From the NCBI GenBank assembly GCA_031279925.1, contig JAITHQ010000180.1:1-7413 (forward strand): a stretch of DNA of 7,413 nucleotides. Reading direction: 5' to 3'. Numbering within the stretch: position 1 is the stretch's first letter; every line of letters begins with the position of its first letter. Below, piece by piece: positions 6,565 through 7,413 of the stretch. Source of the DNA: Treponema sp. GTDB taxonomy: Bacteria; Spirochaetota; Spirochaetia; Treponematales; Breznakiellaceae. The notes beneath the pieces are model-generated. The model made no database searches, was not told where the DNA came from, and saw only the letters and a program-made list of their open reading frames with translations. The translations under genes and the position numbers were made by a program.

Positions 6565-6783
6565 TCACGGGTTTCCATTACGCTGTGCGGAAGGTTTTAT
6601 GCCGAAAAATGATTTGTATGCCCTAAAAAAACAGGAATAATCATTAAAACCGGCTTTGAAAGACGCTTCTTCAATGCCGGAACCTTTCCGTATGCCCTGC
6701 CGTGCCAGAATCAGGCGCTTCACCTGGATATACTGGTGTACTGTAGCGCCGATTTCCCTGCTGAACAGCTTATTAGGTGAAGC
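6565..6783 (-). pseudogene. AraC-family regulator relic (C-terminal DNA-binding domain)
   Basis: Reading the reverse strand from 6783 to a TGA at 6567-6565 gives 72 codons with no start codon. The sequence contains both helix-turn-helix motifs of the AraC domain: SPNKLFSREIGATVHQYI with KRLILARQ, then EEASFKAGFNDYSCFFRAY followed by SFFGIKPS. In an intact gene this would be the last part of a roughly 250-300 residue transcription activator. Here the N-terminal sensing domain is missing; a TAG stands at 6786-6784 and no upstream part can be read in that frame. The stretch IVRLLSDAASLGVLNRIGF (minus frame, about 6775-6840) could be an earlier part joined by a frameshift, but it overlaps the plus-strand transposase relic, so I leave it out. 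The cause of the truncation is not visible. Confidence 0.72.
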
Positions 6784-6805
6784 CTATACGGTTTAATACC
6801 CCGAG

Positions 6806-7413
6806 GCTTGCCGCGTCTGAAAGCAAACGTACAATGGAAGGATGAGCGGGATCATTCGAAAAGACATAATGTGTGTACACTGTCGAAGAAGGTTTTGAAA
6901 GTACCCTCGAAGGAAAACCAAAAGGACACCGGCCAAGAGCGCCGCAAGGGAAAGACGAAGCCCGTCTGGTTGCATTGGTATGCGGACCGAAGCCTGAGGG
7001 AAGAACCCGCTGGACATTGCCTTGCTTGCCGGACGGTGGACAACTCTGGCGCATACCGATACGAAGACCGTATCCCATGAGACTATCCGACGGACATTAA
7101 AAAAAACAAGCTTAAACCGTGGAGGAGCCAGGAATGGTGTATTTCGTCGAACAAAGTTCCGGGTTTGTAGCGGCGATGGAGGATATTCTTGATGTGTATA
7201 CCCGGAAACATGATAAAAACCGCCCGTTGGTATGCAGGGACGAAAGCCCGAAGCGTTGATAGGGGAGGTGAGCATTCCGCTGGACCCGAATATGTCCGCA
7301 ACGGAACGGGAGAAATAGTTATGTTTGTGGCACCCCTTGAAGGGTGGAGGCGTACTGAAATAACGGAGAGGATAACAAAAAAGACTGGTCTCATCAAATA
7401 ACGAAAAGAGTTG
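6806..7413 (+). pseudogene. Degraded IS630-family transposase (runs off the right edge)
   Basis: The plus strand can be read as an IS630-family DDE transposase only by changing frame about six times. In order: RLKANVQWKDER with SKRHNVCTL (about 6811-6890); VEEGFESTLEGKPKG and ARLVALVCGPKPEGRTRW (about 6879-7012); LAGRWTTLAHTDTKTVSHET and LKKNKLKPWRSQEWCI (7025-7142); GFVAAMEDILDVYTR then DKNRPLVCRDESPKR with the first catalytic Asp (7161-7256); LIGEVSIPLDP (7256-7288); YVRNGTGEIVMFVAPLEGWR (7291-7350); and KKDWSHQ (7377-7397). These are the family's usual blocks in the usual order, and CRDES stands where CMDES or CMDET is expected. The start codon and N-terminal part are absent, and a linker block is lost near 7288. 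It cannot encode a working enzyme. It may be the remains of a whole element, but no inverted repeats were located. Confidence 0.85.
6806..7413 (+). mobile_element. IS630-family element relic
   Basis: The transposase relic is the only sign of the element in the window. Its left limit is near 6806, about 25 bases from the AraC relic, and it lacks room for the usual 40-residue N-terminus. The element was therefore cut on that side or joined by deletion. It is a different IS630 branch from the transposase at the left edge of the window, judging by the sequences of the readable parts. Confidence 0.6.

Noticed and set aside
6514..6574. 8-bp inverted repeat AAACCCGT / ACGGGTTT spaced by 45 bases
   Set aside because: Too short and widely spaced to be a terminator or element end, and one arm lies at the end of the AraC relic.
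6784..6856. Minus-strand reading (IVRLLSDAASLG and on) as more of the AraC relic
   Set aside because: It overlaps plus-strand transposase motifs (RLKANVQWKDER) that fit their family better, and needs an extra frameshift.

Overview
The window looks like chromosomal DNA from a spirochaete, possibly a gut-associated Treponema relative. This rests on protein character only: a cadherin-like tandem-repeat protein, a DUF2156 protein, a plastid-like soluble acyltransferase and IS630-type transposons. No marker gene fixes the taxon. Gene density is moderate. Four ordinary chromosomal genes form two divergent pairs in the middle, and damaged or mobile-element DNA lies at both ends.

Left end (1-2123). 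Positions 1 to about 118 hold the 5' end of an IS630-type transposase gene, reading leftward out of the window with its own promoter. It abuts, in the opposite orientation, a long gene for a protein made of about six cadherin-like beta-sandwich repeats. The repeat frame stays open upstream of the first usable start (GTG 214) to about position 121, where homology stops in the middle of a repeat. The simplest reading is that the insertion element cut off the 5' end, including the signal peptide and promoter. A strong intrinsic terminator follows the gene (2086-2123). A gene-poor AT-rich spacer of about 380 bases comes next.

Centre (2507-6438). On the minus strand, pepT (tripeptide aminopeptidase) and a soluble glycerolipid-type acyltransferase form a tight pair one base apart. 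They are driven by a near-consensus promoter whose spacer contains a perfect 12-bp palindrome. On the plus strand, a DUF2156 protein gene and a SpoU/TrmH-family 23S rRNA methyltransferase gene (rlmB-like) overlap at ATGA. The two pairs share a divergent intergenic region with a second inverted repeat. No direct functional link between peptide turnover, lipid acylation and rRNA methylation can be read from the sequence.

Right end (6439-7413). This is a gene graveyard. A minus-strand remnant of an AraC-family regulator (its C-terminal helix-turn-helix domain) is followed by a plus-strand IS630-family transposase relic. That relic can be read only by switching frame about six times, and it runs off the window. 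Nothing here amounts to a clearly new system. The best points for follow-up are the truncated repeat protein, the short-leader promoters with embedded palindromes, and the relics that ordinary gene calling misses.
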